64,000 nucleotides of DNA from Dyadobacter pollutisoli (GTDB lineage Bacteria > Bacteroidota > Bacteroidia > Cytophagales > Spirosomataceae): contig NZ_CP112998.1 in NCBI RefSeq assembly GCF_026625565.1, positions 3,040,501 through 3,104,500 of the forward strand. Reading direction: 5' to 3'. Within the stretch, counting starts at the first letter, position 1, and every line of letters begins with the position of its first letter. Shown here piece by piece: positions 36,401 through 44,174 of this stretch. The notes under the pieces were generated by a model that did not search any database, had not been told where the DNA came from, and was given only the letters and a program-made list of their open reading frames with translations. Made by a program: the position numbers and the translations under genes.

Positions 36401-37538
36401 AAATAAATAAAAGCTCAAACTGTACAACAGCCCATACCAGCAAACATGGAATCACTTTGATCAGATAGGGTTTAAAAAATTCATTACGCCACGATGGTGG
36501 ATACACGTCGGTCGGTGCGAGCATGCTGAAAAACAGTACAAGGACTATCAGCACGGTGGGCCATGGCTTGACAAAGTCGCGGTTGACGATGTAGAAAAGC
36601 GCGGCACCCGTGACAGCGATCACGTACGTAGGAGACTCCGAGGCGTGATTGAACAGTATCACCCACAGGAATAAGTAGGCCAATAGCAGCATACGGCGGC
36701 TTTCATCGGCGAATGTGTTTTTGATCAAATTCAATGTCCATGTAGTTGCCAAAAGCAAGAGACCAGCCAGCTGTATCCTGGTGACGTCGGCGTCTGTCAG
36801 GTTGGGATTCCAGACTTTAAAAAGACCCATTACAGAGAAGCCGAAATTGTTTTTGTGATCGGCCAGCAGGATGTCAAACCAATCTTGATAGACCTGAACA
36901 AAATGCCCGGTGCCGGTAATCGGGAATGGCAGGATCGTTAAAACCAACAGCCAAATCAGCGAATACAGGATGTATTGACCCTTTTTTGGATAAAAAATAA
37001 ACATTGCTGCGAAAATCAGCCCATACCCTTTTATACAAAAAGCAAGTATCGGAAACAGCGCGGCCCACTTCGGCTTTTGTTTTTCAAGGAATGTAAAAGT
37101 GAATAATCCCAATGCGGCGATGAGCGGATTGGTCTGCTGGCTGTGTAGAGACGTGGTTAGCTCCACCAGGATAAACCACCACAAAAAGCATTTGCTTTTG
37201 TAGGAAACAGGCAGGCATTTGATCGCATAAAAAACCGCAAGCGAACACGCAATGGCCCATAACACGATTGAAACCGAAACCGGCAAAAACGCGAACGGCG
37301 AAAAAAGAATGCAGAATGACGGATGATAAAGAAACAGATCAAAATACTCATCAGGATACTCCAAATGCAGATTTTGATGATGCAATAAATGTAAGACGGA
37401 CGACCTGAAAATGACGAAGTTGTTGTATTTGTCTGGCCCGCCCCGGTAATGTTGGAGGGCAATCCCGATACTGGCTAAAACATACACTGACAAAATCGCA
37501 TACTCTTTTGAAAAAAAAGCCGATAATTTTTTAAGCAT
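36363..37538 (-). CDS. GT87-type (DUF2029) polytopic glycosyltransferase
   Basis: The 391-residue integral membrane protein has about ten hydrophobic segments. It matches the GT87/DUF2029 pattern of lipid-sugar-dependent transferases: an early periplasmic loop (NNFVIFRSSVLHLLHHQNLH, YHPSFCILFSPFAFLP), then QQTNPLIAALGLFTF and AFCIKGYGLIFAAM. In the GT-C class the first loop normally carries the catalytic acid; the aspartate in PDEYFD is a candidate. It probably moves a sugar from a polyprenyl carrier onto an envelope glycan or lipid. First gene of the three-gene overlapping unit, divergent from a Crp-type regulator. Confidence 0.85.
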   Translation of the reverse strand: MLKKLSAFFSKEYAILSVYVLASIGIALQHYRGGPDKYNNFVIFRSSVLHLLHHQNLHLEYPDEYFDLFLYHPSFCILFSPFAFLPVSVSIVLWAIACSLAVFYAIKCLPVSYKSKCFLWWFILVELTTSLHSQQTNPLIAALGLFTFTFLEKQKPKWAALFPILAFCIKGYGLIFAAMFIFYPKKGQYILYSLIWLLVLTILPFPITGTGHFVQVYQDWFDILLADHKNNFGFSVMGLFKVWNPNLTDADVTRIQLAGLLLLATTWTLNLIKNTFADESRRMLLLAYLFLWVILFNHASESPTYVIAVTGAALFYIVNRDFVKPWPTVLIVLVLFFSMLAPTDVYPPSWRNEFFKPYLIKVIPCLLVWAVVQFELLFIYEKQPALSSTQY

Positions 37539-37621
37539 TGGAGGGTAAATTTTTAAAGCATTTCAAAAGTTTTATAGAGACGCATTATGAGTCCAAATGG
37601 ATGGAATCGGTGACAAAAAAA

Positions 37622-37640
37622 TTTGATGCATCCCATCAAA
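37622..37640. promoter_or_regulatory. Inverted repeat upstream of the Crp/Fnr-type gene
   Basis: Arms tttgatg and catcaaa flank a 5-base centre, in the gap between the divergent GT87 and Crp/Fnr-type genes. The half-site resembles TTGAT of Fnr boxes, but the spacing (7 bases between TTGAT and ATCAA) is wider than the usual 4. Possible autoregulatory operator. Confidence 0.4.
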
Positions 37641-37722
37641 ACCAGAATTTACTGATCCATAAGGGACACAATTTTTGAGAGCTTTTGTATCTTTTGACGG
37701 GTATCATCAAATACACCACATC

Positions 37723-38301
37723 ATGGAAGCGAAAGAAATCTTAAAACATCATTTTGCCAAAACCGTCACATTGACTGACGAGCAATTTAATTATATTTTT
37801 TCACATTTTAAGCCTATTTTTTTCAAAAAAGGACAGGTGATAATTTCCGAGGGAGACAAGGTCGAACATGAGTATTTCGTCACCTCCGGTTGCTTAAAGG
37901 CCTTTTTTGTCAATGATGAGATCAAAATGTACATCCTGCAATTCGCAATGCCCACCTGGTGGACGTCAGACTATGGCGCACTATATAATCAGACCCGGGC
38001 GACCATTAATGTGGACTGTATTACCGATGCAGAAGTCCTCAGTATTTCCAATGACGATCGTGAAAAAGTATGCGGTGAATTTCACCAGGTGGAGCACTTT
38101 TTTCGCTGGCGGACCAACCGGGGTTATATAGCGTCGCAAAAAAGGCTGCTATCATTTATGAACAATAATACCCGGACCCGCTACGAAGATTTGCTTGCAC
38201 AATATCCCCAGCTCTACAATCTGGTCCCGAAACACCTCATTGCCGCCTACCTCGGGGTTTCGCGGGAGACGCTCAGCAGACTTTACAATTCTCACAAATA
38301 A
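37723..38301 (+). CDS. Crp/Fnr family transcriptional regulator
   Basis: The ATG at 37723 (MEAKEILKHH) is preferred over an upstream TTG, giving 192 residues. A cyclic-nucleotide-binding-type beta roll (FFKKGQVIISEGDKVEHEYF, SGCLKAFFVN) is followed by the long dimer helix and a winged HTH (LVPKHLIAAYLGVSRETLSR). The conserved Arg and Glu of a true cAMP pocket are not apparent, and there is no N-terminal cysteine cluster as in Fnr, so the signal is unknown. The downstream operon has a palindrome fitting this family's binding sites. Confidence 0.9.
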   Translation: MEAKEILKHHFAKTVTLTDEQFNYIFSHFKPIFFKKGQVIISEGDKVEHEYFVTSGCLKAFFVNDEIKMYILQFAMPTWWTSDYGALYNQTRATINVDCITDAEVLSISNDDREKVCGEFHQVEHFFRWRTNRGYIASQKRLLSFMNNNTRTRYEDLLAQYPQLYNLVPKHLIAAYLGVSRETLSRLYNSHK

Positions 38302-38314
38302 CCTCCTTTCGAAA

Positions 38315-38328
38315 GTGATCTACATCAC
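38315..38328. promoter_or_regulatory. Crp/Fnr-type operator candidate upstream of the YceI operon
   Basis: The sequence gtgat-ctac-atcac is a perfect palindrome of the form seen for Crp/Fnr family regulators (TGTGA or TTGAT half-sites). It lies 14 bases after the stop of the Crp/Fnr-type gene and 67 bases before the YceI start. This is a natural place for that regulator to control the five-gene unit. Confidence 0.55.
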
Positions 38329-38395
38329 GTAACCGCCTGCGCATTCCTGCTGTCCTTTGTGCTATCAAATTTTAACAATTGATATCATAAAGAAA

Positions 38396-38932
38396 ATGGA
38401 AACTAAAAGATTTGCAGTCGAGGGTTCACAGAGTAACATTGACTGGACAGGAAGAAAAGTAACAGGTGCGCACAATGGCACCATTGACATCAAAGCTGGC
38501 GAGCTGACATTGCTCGATGGAAAACTGAGCGGCGGGAATTTCGTCATCGACGCTACGTCCATCAAGATACTGGACATCACTGATCCCGCTACCAACGCGC
38601 AGTTTGCAGGCCACCTGTTTTCAGAAGATTTTTTCGCAACAGAACGTTTTCCCCAGGCCACATTTGTCATTACCAGCACTAGTCAGCAGCATAACGACAG
38701 CTACACCGTCACCGGCGATCTGACGATCAAGGGTATCACCCACACGGTGAGCTTCCCGGCCCATATACATTTCTCAGATAGCTCCGTGACCGCGTCGGGT
38801 AAAATCCTCGTCGATCGTACCCGCTACGAAATGAAGTTCCGTTCAGGTAATTTCTTCACAAACCTGGGCGATACGCTCATCTACAATGAATTTGAACTGG
38901 ATGTAAAATTAACCGCATCTGCCACCATTTAA
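38396..38932 (+). CDS. YceI family lipid-binding-like protein
   Basis: I choose the ATG at 38396 (METKRFAVEG), giving 178 residues. The YceI lipocalin-like barrel is recognisable: SQSNIDWTGRKVTGAHNGTI, LSGGNFVIDATSIKILD, FATERFPQATFVITS, VTGDLTIKGITHTVSFPA, and a closing DTLIYNEFELDVKL. Known members bind polyisoprenoid-type ligands. Most are secreted, but no signal peptide is visible here, so this one appears cytoplasmic. First gene of a five-gene unit of oxidative or electrophile-stress type enzymes. Confidence 0.92.
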   Translation: METKRFAVEGSQSNIDWTGRKVTGAHNGTIDIKAGELTLLDGKLSGGNFVIDATSIKILDITDPATNAQFAGHLFSEDFFATERFPQATFVITSTSQQHNDSYTVTGDLTIKGITHTVSFPAHIHFSDSSVTASGKILVDRTRYEMKFRSGNFFTNLGDTLIYNEFELDVKLTASATI

Positions 38933-38943
38933 ACTGCAAAACC

Positions 38944-39165
38944 ATGCCTTACATCAAAATAGAGGTAACCCGGGAAGGCGTTACCCGTGAACAAAAACAA
39001 AAGCTGATCGCAGGAGTGACCAACGTGATTACCGAAGTACTGAACAAAGACCCAAAACTGACCCACGTGGTGATACAGGAAATAGAACTGGACGACTGGG
39101 GTTACGCGGGAGAGCAGGTATCTGTACTCCGCGAAAAGGGAATAACCGCTAACAAACCTGCCTGA
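38944..39165 (+). CDS. 4-oxalocrotonate tautomerase family enzyme
   Basis: The 73-residue protein starts MPYIKIEV, so that after removal of Met the catalytic N-terminal Pro is exposed. The rest follows the family (TREQKQKLIAGVTNVITEVL, then THVVIQEIELDDWGYAG, with Trp near 52). It catalyses keto-enol tautomerisation of small acids; the exact substrate cannot be read. It follows YceI by 11 bases and precedes an SDR by 20, so all three are likely on one transcript. Confidence 0.92.
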   Translation: MPYIKIEVTREGVTREQKQKLIAGVTNVITEVLNKDPKLTHVVIQEIELDDWGYAGEQVSVLREKGITANKPA

Positions 39166-39185
39166 AAGGGAATTTCAAAAAAATC

Positions 39186-39932
39186 ATGAAAAAGCAAACG
39201 ATTATTATAACCGGCGCATCCACAGGAATTGGCAAAGCCATAGCCGGTTTATTTTTACAAAATGAGTACAATGTGGTCATCAACTCAGCCAATGAGGCAA
39301 ACCTAACCGAGACGTTTAATGAACTCGGCCATCACGAGAGACTGGCCAGGGTTACTGGGGATATCAGCCGCCCGGCTACTGGGCAGCAGCTTGTTGAAAC
39401 AGCCGTAACGAGGTTCGGAACCGTGGATATATTGGTAAACAATGCAGGGATATTTGAGCCCAAAGGTTTTCTGGAAGTGGACGAAGCCTATCTCGACCGT
39501 TTTTTAAGTATCAATTTAAAAGGTACCTACTTCACAAGTCAGGCTGCGATCAGGCAAATGCTGAAACAGGGCGAAGGCTCCATCATTAACATTGGTACCG
39601 TACTGGTAGATCACGCTATCGGCGGATTTCCAGCGACCGCACCTATTGCAAGTAAAGGTGGTATCCATGCATTGACGAGACAATTGGCAGCCGAGTTTGG
39701 CAAAAATAATATTCGTGTAAACGGCATTGCACCCGGCATTATCAGAAGCCCATTGCAATCCAAAAACGGCATCAGCGACGCGGACAGCCTTGCAGGCCTT
39801 CATCTGGTTGACCGTATCGGTGAAACAAGTGATGTTGCCGAACTGGTCCTTTACCTGGCAGGCAGCAATTTTGTGAGCGGCGAGATCATCAACCTGGACG
39901 GCGGGCATGTTTCCGGCCACCACATTGGATAA
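39186..39932 (+). CDS. SDR family protein lacking the catalytic Tyr
   Basis: The 248-residue protein has the classical SDR Rossmann motif TGASTGIG (9-16), NNAG, the catalytic Asn region LSINLKGTYF, and the C-terminal GEIINLDGGHVSG. At the active site, where YxxxK is expected, it reads PIASK: P153 replaces the Tyr, K157 is kept, and T138 stands for the usual Ser. The nucleotide sequence is clear (cct at 39642-39644). Either it is a non-canonical or inactive SDR, or catalysis uses another residue. Middle gene of the redox operon. Confidence 0.88.
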   Translation: MKKQTIIITGASTGIGKAIAGLFLQNEYNVVINSANEANLTETFNELGHHERLARVTGDISRPATGQQLVETAVTRFGTVDILVNNAGIFEPKGFLEVDEAYLDRFLSINLKGTYFTSQAAIRQMLKQGEGSIINIGTVLVDHAIGGFPATAPIASKGGIHALTRQLAAEFGKNNIRVNGIAPGIIRSPLQSKNGISDADSLAGLHLVDRIGETSDVAELVLYLAGSNFVSGEIINLDGGHVSGHHIG

Positions 39933-39953
39933 AATCAAATGAATTTGTAAAAA

Positions 39954-39999
39954 TGAACAAGGTATGCGAAGGGGGCAAAATACCGGCGCATACCTCCTA
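39954..39999 (+). promoter_or_regulatory. Leader-like hairpin with a 15-codon open frame
   Basis: Between the SDR and NTF2-like genes, arms aggtatgcg (39960-39968) and cgcatacct (39987-39995) form a perfect 9-base stem with an 18-base loop. A short frame from ATG 39954 (15 codons, MNKVCEGGKIPAHTS) to TAA 39999 covers the stem. No T-run follows, so it is not a simple terminator. It may be an RNA-processing or stability element; the mini-ORF could be chance. Confidence 0.35.
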
Positions 40000-40012
40000 A
40001 ACAAACAATACA

Positions 40013-40390
40013 ATGAACAACTACACTGATAACGCAGCGGCTGTAACAGCCGTTTTATCAAACTATCTTAACGGAGTCTTTAATGGAGACGTTGACTTGC
40101 TCCGCAGCGCATTTCACCCTCAGGCACTGGTAGCTGGCGATGTGAACGGGCAGCCTTATTTCAAAACGCTGGATCAATACCTCGACGGCGTCAAAAACCG
40201 GAAGAGCCCTTTCGAGCTGGGCGAAAAGTTTCGCATGGAAATTTTATCGATAGAAATCATCAATATGATAGCGGTTGCGAAGTTGCGTCTGCCTATGTTT
40301 GAGTTTAATTATTATGACCTGTTATCGCTGACCAAAGTCAATGGAGAATGGGTGATCGTAAATAAGTTATTAACCAATGTAAGCATTTGA
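40013..40390 (+). CDS. NTF2-like (lumazine-binding-2 type) protein
   Basis: The 125-residue protein fits the NTF2-like fold of the putative lumazine-binding family: VTAVLSNYLNGVFNGDVDLL, the HPQALVAGDVNGQPYFKT strand-turn, LDQYLDGVKNRKSP, and a closing LLSLTKVNGEWVIVNKLLTN. It is cytoplasmic with a cone-shaped pocket expected. Enzymatic activity is unknown. The stop is 4 bases from the nitronate monooxygenase start, so the two are likely made together. Confidence 0.88.
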   Translation: MNNYTDNAAAVTAVLSNYLNGVFNGDVDLLRSAFHPQALVAGDVNGQPYFKTLDQYLDGVKNRKSPFELGEKFRMEILSIEIINMIAVAKLRLPMFEFNYYDLLSLTKVNGEWVIVNKLLTNVSI

Positions 40391-40394
40391 AATC

Positions 40395-41483
40395 ATGTGG
40401 AACCAAACCAGAATAACGCAGCTGCTGGGTATTAAATATCCAATCCTTTTGGGCCCGATGGGCGGTGGTTTTTCAACACCTGAGCTTCTGGCCGCAGTAT
40501 CCAATGCAGGCGGATTGGGAAGCCTGGGCGCCTATACCCTCACGCCCGAGCAGCTGCTGGAAGCGGGAAAATCTATCAAAAATCAAACAGATAAGCCTTA
40601 TAACATCAATCTTTGGGTTTCGGATGTTGACCCTGAGCTAGCCCATTATTCAGCAGAAAGCCTGGAAAAAGTAAAAGCGCTTTTCAAGCCTTTCTATGAC
40701 GCTCTGAGCATTCCCCTGCCAGAATTAGACATGAACATTCCCTCCAAATTCGACAAGCAGGTAGAGGTGCTTTTCAATATCAAGCCAGCAGTTTTCAGTT
40801 TCATTTTTGGCATTCCTTCGCCCGAAATACTGAATGAGGCACGGAGATTGGGCATTAAAACAGTTGGCGCGGCTACTACATTAGATGAAGCCCTGGCTTT
40901 GGAAGAAGCAAAAGTTGACGCTATTGTGGCAGCAGGCTTTGAAGCAGGCGGACACCGTCCTTCCTTCTTAAAACCTGCACAGGATTCCCTAACCGGCACA
41001 TTCGCCTTGGTTCAGCAACTGAAAGCCCGGATAAAAACACCTGTGATCGCCGCCGGAGGTATTACCGACGGCAAGGGCATTGCAGCCGCATTGACTTTGG
41101 GAGCCGATGCCGCACAACTTGGTACCGCATTCCTGGTGACCGACGAGTCCAATACCACCCCACTTCACAAAGCCTTATTGCTCTCTGAGGAAGCCAATTA
41201 CCACACGGTCCTTTCCAAATCACTGACTGGCCGAATGGGGAGAATGATCAGCAATACCATTTCAAAGGAAATTTCAAACCAGACTCCGGTACTGCCATTT
41301 CCATTGCAAACACGCCTGCTCGCCCCGCTCAGAGAAGCCTCCCTGGCCCAGGGCAGAACAGATATGGTCAATTTCTGGTCAGGTCAGAATCCGGTCCGGT
41401 TAAAACTTTCAAAAGCAGCAGAGGTCATGCAGGCACTGGTCACCGAAACGCAGCGCATACTTGAACCTCGTGCTGGTTTGTAA
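40395..41483 (+). CDS. Nitronate monooxygenase (2-nitropropane dioxygenase) family flavoprotein
   Basis: The 362-residue protein is a TIM-barrel FMN enzyme. LGIKYPILLGPMGGGFSTPELLAAVSNAGGLG-type opening is present (PILLGPMGG then SNAGGLGSLGA). AAGFEAGGHRP carries the expected catalytic-site His. IAAGGITDGKGIAAAL and LGADAAQLGTAFL bind the FMN phosphate. It oxidises toxic nitronates such as propionate-3-nitronate. Last gene of the Crp/Fnr-linked operon. It converges with the phospholipase gene after 16 bases. Confidence 0.92.
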   Translation: MWNQTRITQLLGIKYPILLGPMGGGFSTPELLAAVSNAGGLGSLGAYTLTPEQLLEAGKSIKNQTDKPYNINLWVSDVDPELAHYSAESLEKVKALFKPFYDALSIPLPELDMNIPSKFDKQVEVLFNIKPAVFSFIFGIPSPEILNEARRLGIKTVGAATTLDEALALEEAKVDAIVAAGFEAGGHRPSFLKPAQDSLTGTFALVQQLKARIKTPVIAAGGITDGKGIAAALTLGADAAQLGTAFLVTDESNTTPLHKALLLSEEANYHTVLSKSLTGRMGRMISNTISKEISNQTPVLPFPLQTRLLAPLREASLAQGRTDMVNFWSGQNPVRLKLSKAAEVMQALVTETQRILEPRAGL

Positions 41484-41499
41484 GGCCGAAAGCATTTTG

Positions 41500-44016
41500 T
41501 TACCCTTTTGCCATAAAAGGATCTGTGACACTTTCGTTACCCGTTTCCACGTGCCCTGCGTATCTTCTCACCGTCTTGGATTGATCTACCTGAATGCTGA
41601 GGTCGTACCAGTTGTAGCTTTTGGAAAGTGTCATCACAGCTTGTGAACGGCCGCCGGCTGCTATTTTCAGGTTCAATGGTTTTTCTCCATATGCATTGTC
41701 AATGATCGCGATCGAAGCCGCTTTGCTGCCTTTGTTGCCAATCGTAAATAGCAGATCACCTTTCAATTTGCCTGTTTTGTCGGGTACATAGGCGCAGGTT
41801 ACCGTCACATCATTGTCCTGGACACCGCCTGCGAACTCACGGAAAAATCCATTGGGACCGTAAACTTTCAAATGATACTTTCCGCCTTCAAAGTCTGATA
41901 TTTTCCAGGTTTGTTTTAATGTATCCCCGGCTTTGACTGCATAGTTCCAGACTCTCAGCTCTTCGCCCTGATATGGATTCATGGCGTAAATGATGAATGG
42001 CGCACCCACTGATTTTTCACCAAAAGCCTTATTTCCTGCATGCAGGGCAATTTCAAATGTAGTTTTATCTTTGGAAAGATCACCTTCGACGTACAACTCA
42101 TAAGGTATCGCACACGACGGCCGCGTGCCGGGTTCTTGTTTAGGGAGGTAGCTGGTACCGGCAGTATTCTGGTTAATTTCTTTGATTTCGCTCGCCGACA
42201 ATGCTTTAAAATTCGATGGTGCATCACGGAATTGTGCTTTATGGATCGTCGTCACAATTTCGTCGCGGTTGACAGGCTGGGGCTTTTTGTAAGTGGAAGG
42301 ATCATAAGGTTGAAATACCGAACTCACATTTCCACATATCGTCCTTCTCCACTCGGATATATTGGTTTCCCTGATCTTTTTGCCTGATTTATGGCTGGTA
42401 AATTCTTCAAGAAACTGAATAATGGAAGTATGGTCAAAAACCTGCGAGCACACTTTGCCCCCGCGCGACCACGGCGACGCTACCACCAGTGGCACCCGGA
42501 AACCCAGTCCGATAGCACCTTCCCGCGCATTCCCCTTCGGTACCTGCGACATATCCTGTTCCAGCGTCACGTATTCCGCTTTAATGTCAATGCCTTCCGA
42601 CACTTTCCCGGAATCGGGTTTAAATGGATTCGGGATTGAAAACGGTGGAACGTGGTCGTAGTAGCCGTCATTTTCATCATAACACAAAATAAAGATCGTC
42701 TTCTTCCAAACCTCCGGGTTCTGCGTCAGGATATCGAGCGTTTCCGAAACGTACCAGGCACCATACCAGGGCGCAGACGGATGATCAGAAAAATTCTGCG
42801 GCGCGGCCAGGTATGATACTGTCGGCAGCTTTCCTTCTTTTACATCCTTTCGGAATTGATAGAAAATATCACTTTTCGGGACCTGTACTTTCCTTTTTTC
42901 TCCATTTTCCTCGTAAGTGATCGTGCTTAGTTTGAGATAATCAGGATCTTCGCGGTTGGACACAAATGCACGATGATGCAGGTCGCGCTCCTTTACCGAG
43001 AATTTTTTGAGGTTTTCTTCACTGTATTGGGCCAGATCTCCCTCGTATTTTTCCAGCAATGCAACCTGGTTATCGTAGCTTTTCGAAAGTTTGGTTTTTT
43101 CCTCAACGGATGCTACCGTGAGCTTTTCTTTCAAATTGGGCAGCTCGGTTTTGAGTTTTTCAACTTCCAGTTTGGCATAATGAATGTAATCCGCAGAAGA
43201 CTTAACATGGTACTGCGCATACCTTTCCAATGGGTTACAGCCAAAATTGCTCAGCCACGAACCTAGGCCGGGATGAAACTGCATGATCGCGCCAACCTCG
43301 TTCTGATAAAACTTCCACGAAACATCCGCATCATGCAGCCGCTCCGGGAATGTCTTCCATTTGACCGGCTTATTGATCGAAAAATAACTGTTCCGAACCA
43401 CCGCGAGTGAGTCAATATCAGGAGTTTCGCGGATCGTACCCGACCATAAATAGTAGCGGTTCGGGTGTGTGGGCGTCATCGACGAACAGAAGTTCTGATC
43501 ACAGACCGTGAATGCATCGGCAAGTGCATAGTAAAACGGCAGATCTTCGCGGTCGTAATAACCAAGCGTCAGCGGCATATCCGAATATTCGGCATGACCT
43601 GACCGCTTCGAAGTCAGCCATTTATCATACTTACCACCATTGTAAGCATCCACCTGCGACTCACGCGAATGCGGCAGATCGTGCATCCACGTAGCTTTTG
43701 TATTTTTAATATTGAGCCGGAAAGGTCCGTAGGTATCTCCTTTTTTGTCAGTCTGCAGCCAGACTTTATTTTTATTCGGCAACGTAATCGCCCGGGGATC
43801 ATTGAAGCCCCGTACTCCTTGCAACTTACCGTAAGTGTGATCGAATGAGCGGTTTTCCTGCATTAAAATAACGACGTGCTCAGCATCCAGATAAGTGGTG
43901 CCGGGAGCAGGATTAATGGCCATTGCGCGCTGCACCGATTCGGGCAAAAAGCCCATCATTCCTGCGCCGCCGGTCAGCAGAGCGGCCTTTTTTAAAAATT
44001 CTCTCCTTGAATCCAT
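41500..44016 (-). CDS. Phosphocholine-specific phospholipase C
   Basis: The 838-residue protein begins with a twin-arginine signal (SRREFLKKAALLTGG) for export after folding. The phosphoesterase domain (about 45-550) has the family opening HVVILMQENRSFDHTYG, NRYYLWSG, ILCYDENDGYYDHVPPF and RVPLVVASPWSRGG. Two C-terminal beta domains of the DUF756 type follow (about 640-830). It should cleave phosphatidylcholine or sphingomyelin to release phosphocholine in the periplasm or outside. Divergent from a propeller-barrel protein across 158 bases. It may feed the phosphorus-scavenging genes farther right (inference). Confidence 0.93.
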   Translation of the reverse strand: MDSRREFLKKAALLTGGAGMMGFLPESVQRAMAINPAPGTTYLDAEHVVILMQENRSFDHTYGKLQGVRGFNDPRAITLPNKNKVWLQTDKKGDTYGPFRLNIKNTKATWMHDLPHSRESQVDAYNGGKYDKWLTSKRSGHAEYSDMPLTLGYYDREDLPFYYALADAFTVCDQNFCSSMTPTHPNRYYLWSGTIRETPDIDSLAVVRNSYFSINKPVKWKTFPERLHDADVSWKFYQNEVGAIMQFHPGLGSWLSNFGCNPLERYAQYHVKSSADYIHYAKLEVEKLKTELPNLKEKLTVASVEEKTKLSKSYDNQVALLEKYEGDLAQYSEENLKKFSVKERDLHHRAFVSNREDPDYLKLSTITYEENGEKRKVQVPKSDIFYQFRKDVKEGKLPTVSYLAAPQNFSDHPSAPWYGAWYVSETLDILTQNPEVWKKTIFILCYDENDGYYDHVPPFSIPNPFKPDSGKVSEGIDIKAEYVTLEQDMSQVPKGNAREGAIGLGFRVPLVVASPWSRGGKVCSQVFDHTSIIQFLEEFTSHKSGKKIRETNISEWRRTICGNVSSVFQPYDPSTYKKPQPVNRDEIVTTIHKAQFRDAPSNFKALSASEIKEINQNTAGTSYLPKQEPGTRPSCAIPYELYVEGDLSKDKTTFEIALHAGNKAFGEKSVGAPFIIYAMNPYQGEELRVWNYAVKAGDTLKQTWKISDFEGGKYHLKVYGPNGFFREFAGGVQDNDVTVTCAYVPDKTGKLKGDLLFTIGNKGSKAASIAIIDNAYGEKPLNLKIAAGGRSQAVMTLSKSYNWYDLSIQVDQSKTVRRYAGHVETGNESVTDPFMAKG

Positions 44017-44174
44017 GTGGGTGGTTATGGTTTAGCAACTACCAAAGAAAGCAAATTGGACAGTTTCGATACTTAGTATTAATGATATGATAACAGAATC
44101 ATTACAGTAGCCTCTTTGCGATGGCGGCGAGTATAAGTTGCGTTGGTTCGTATAAAACTTCTCCCATATATCGC

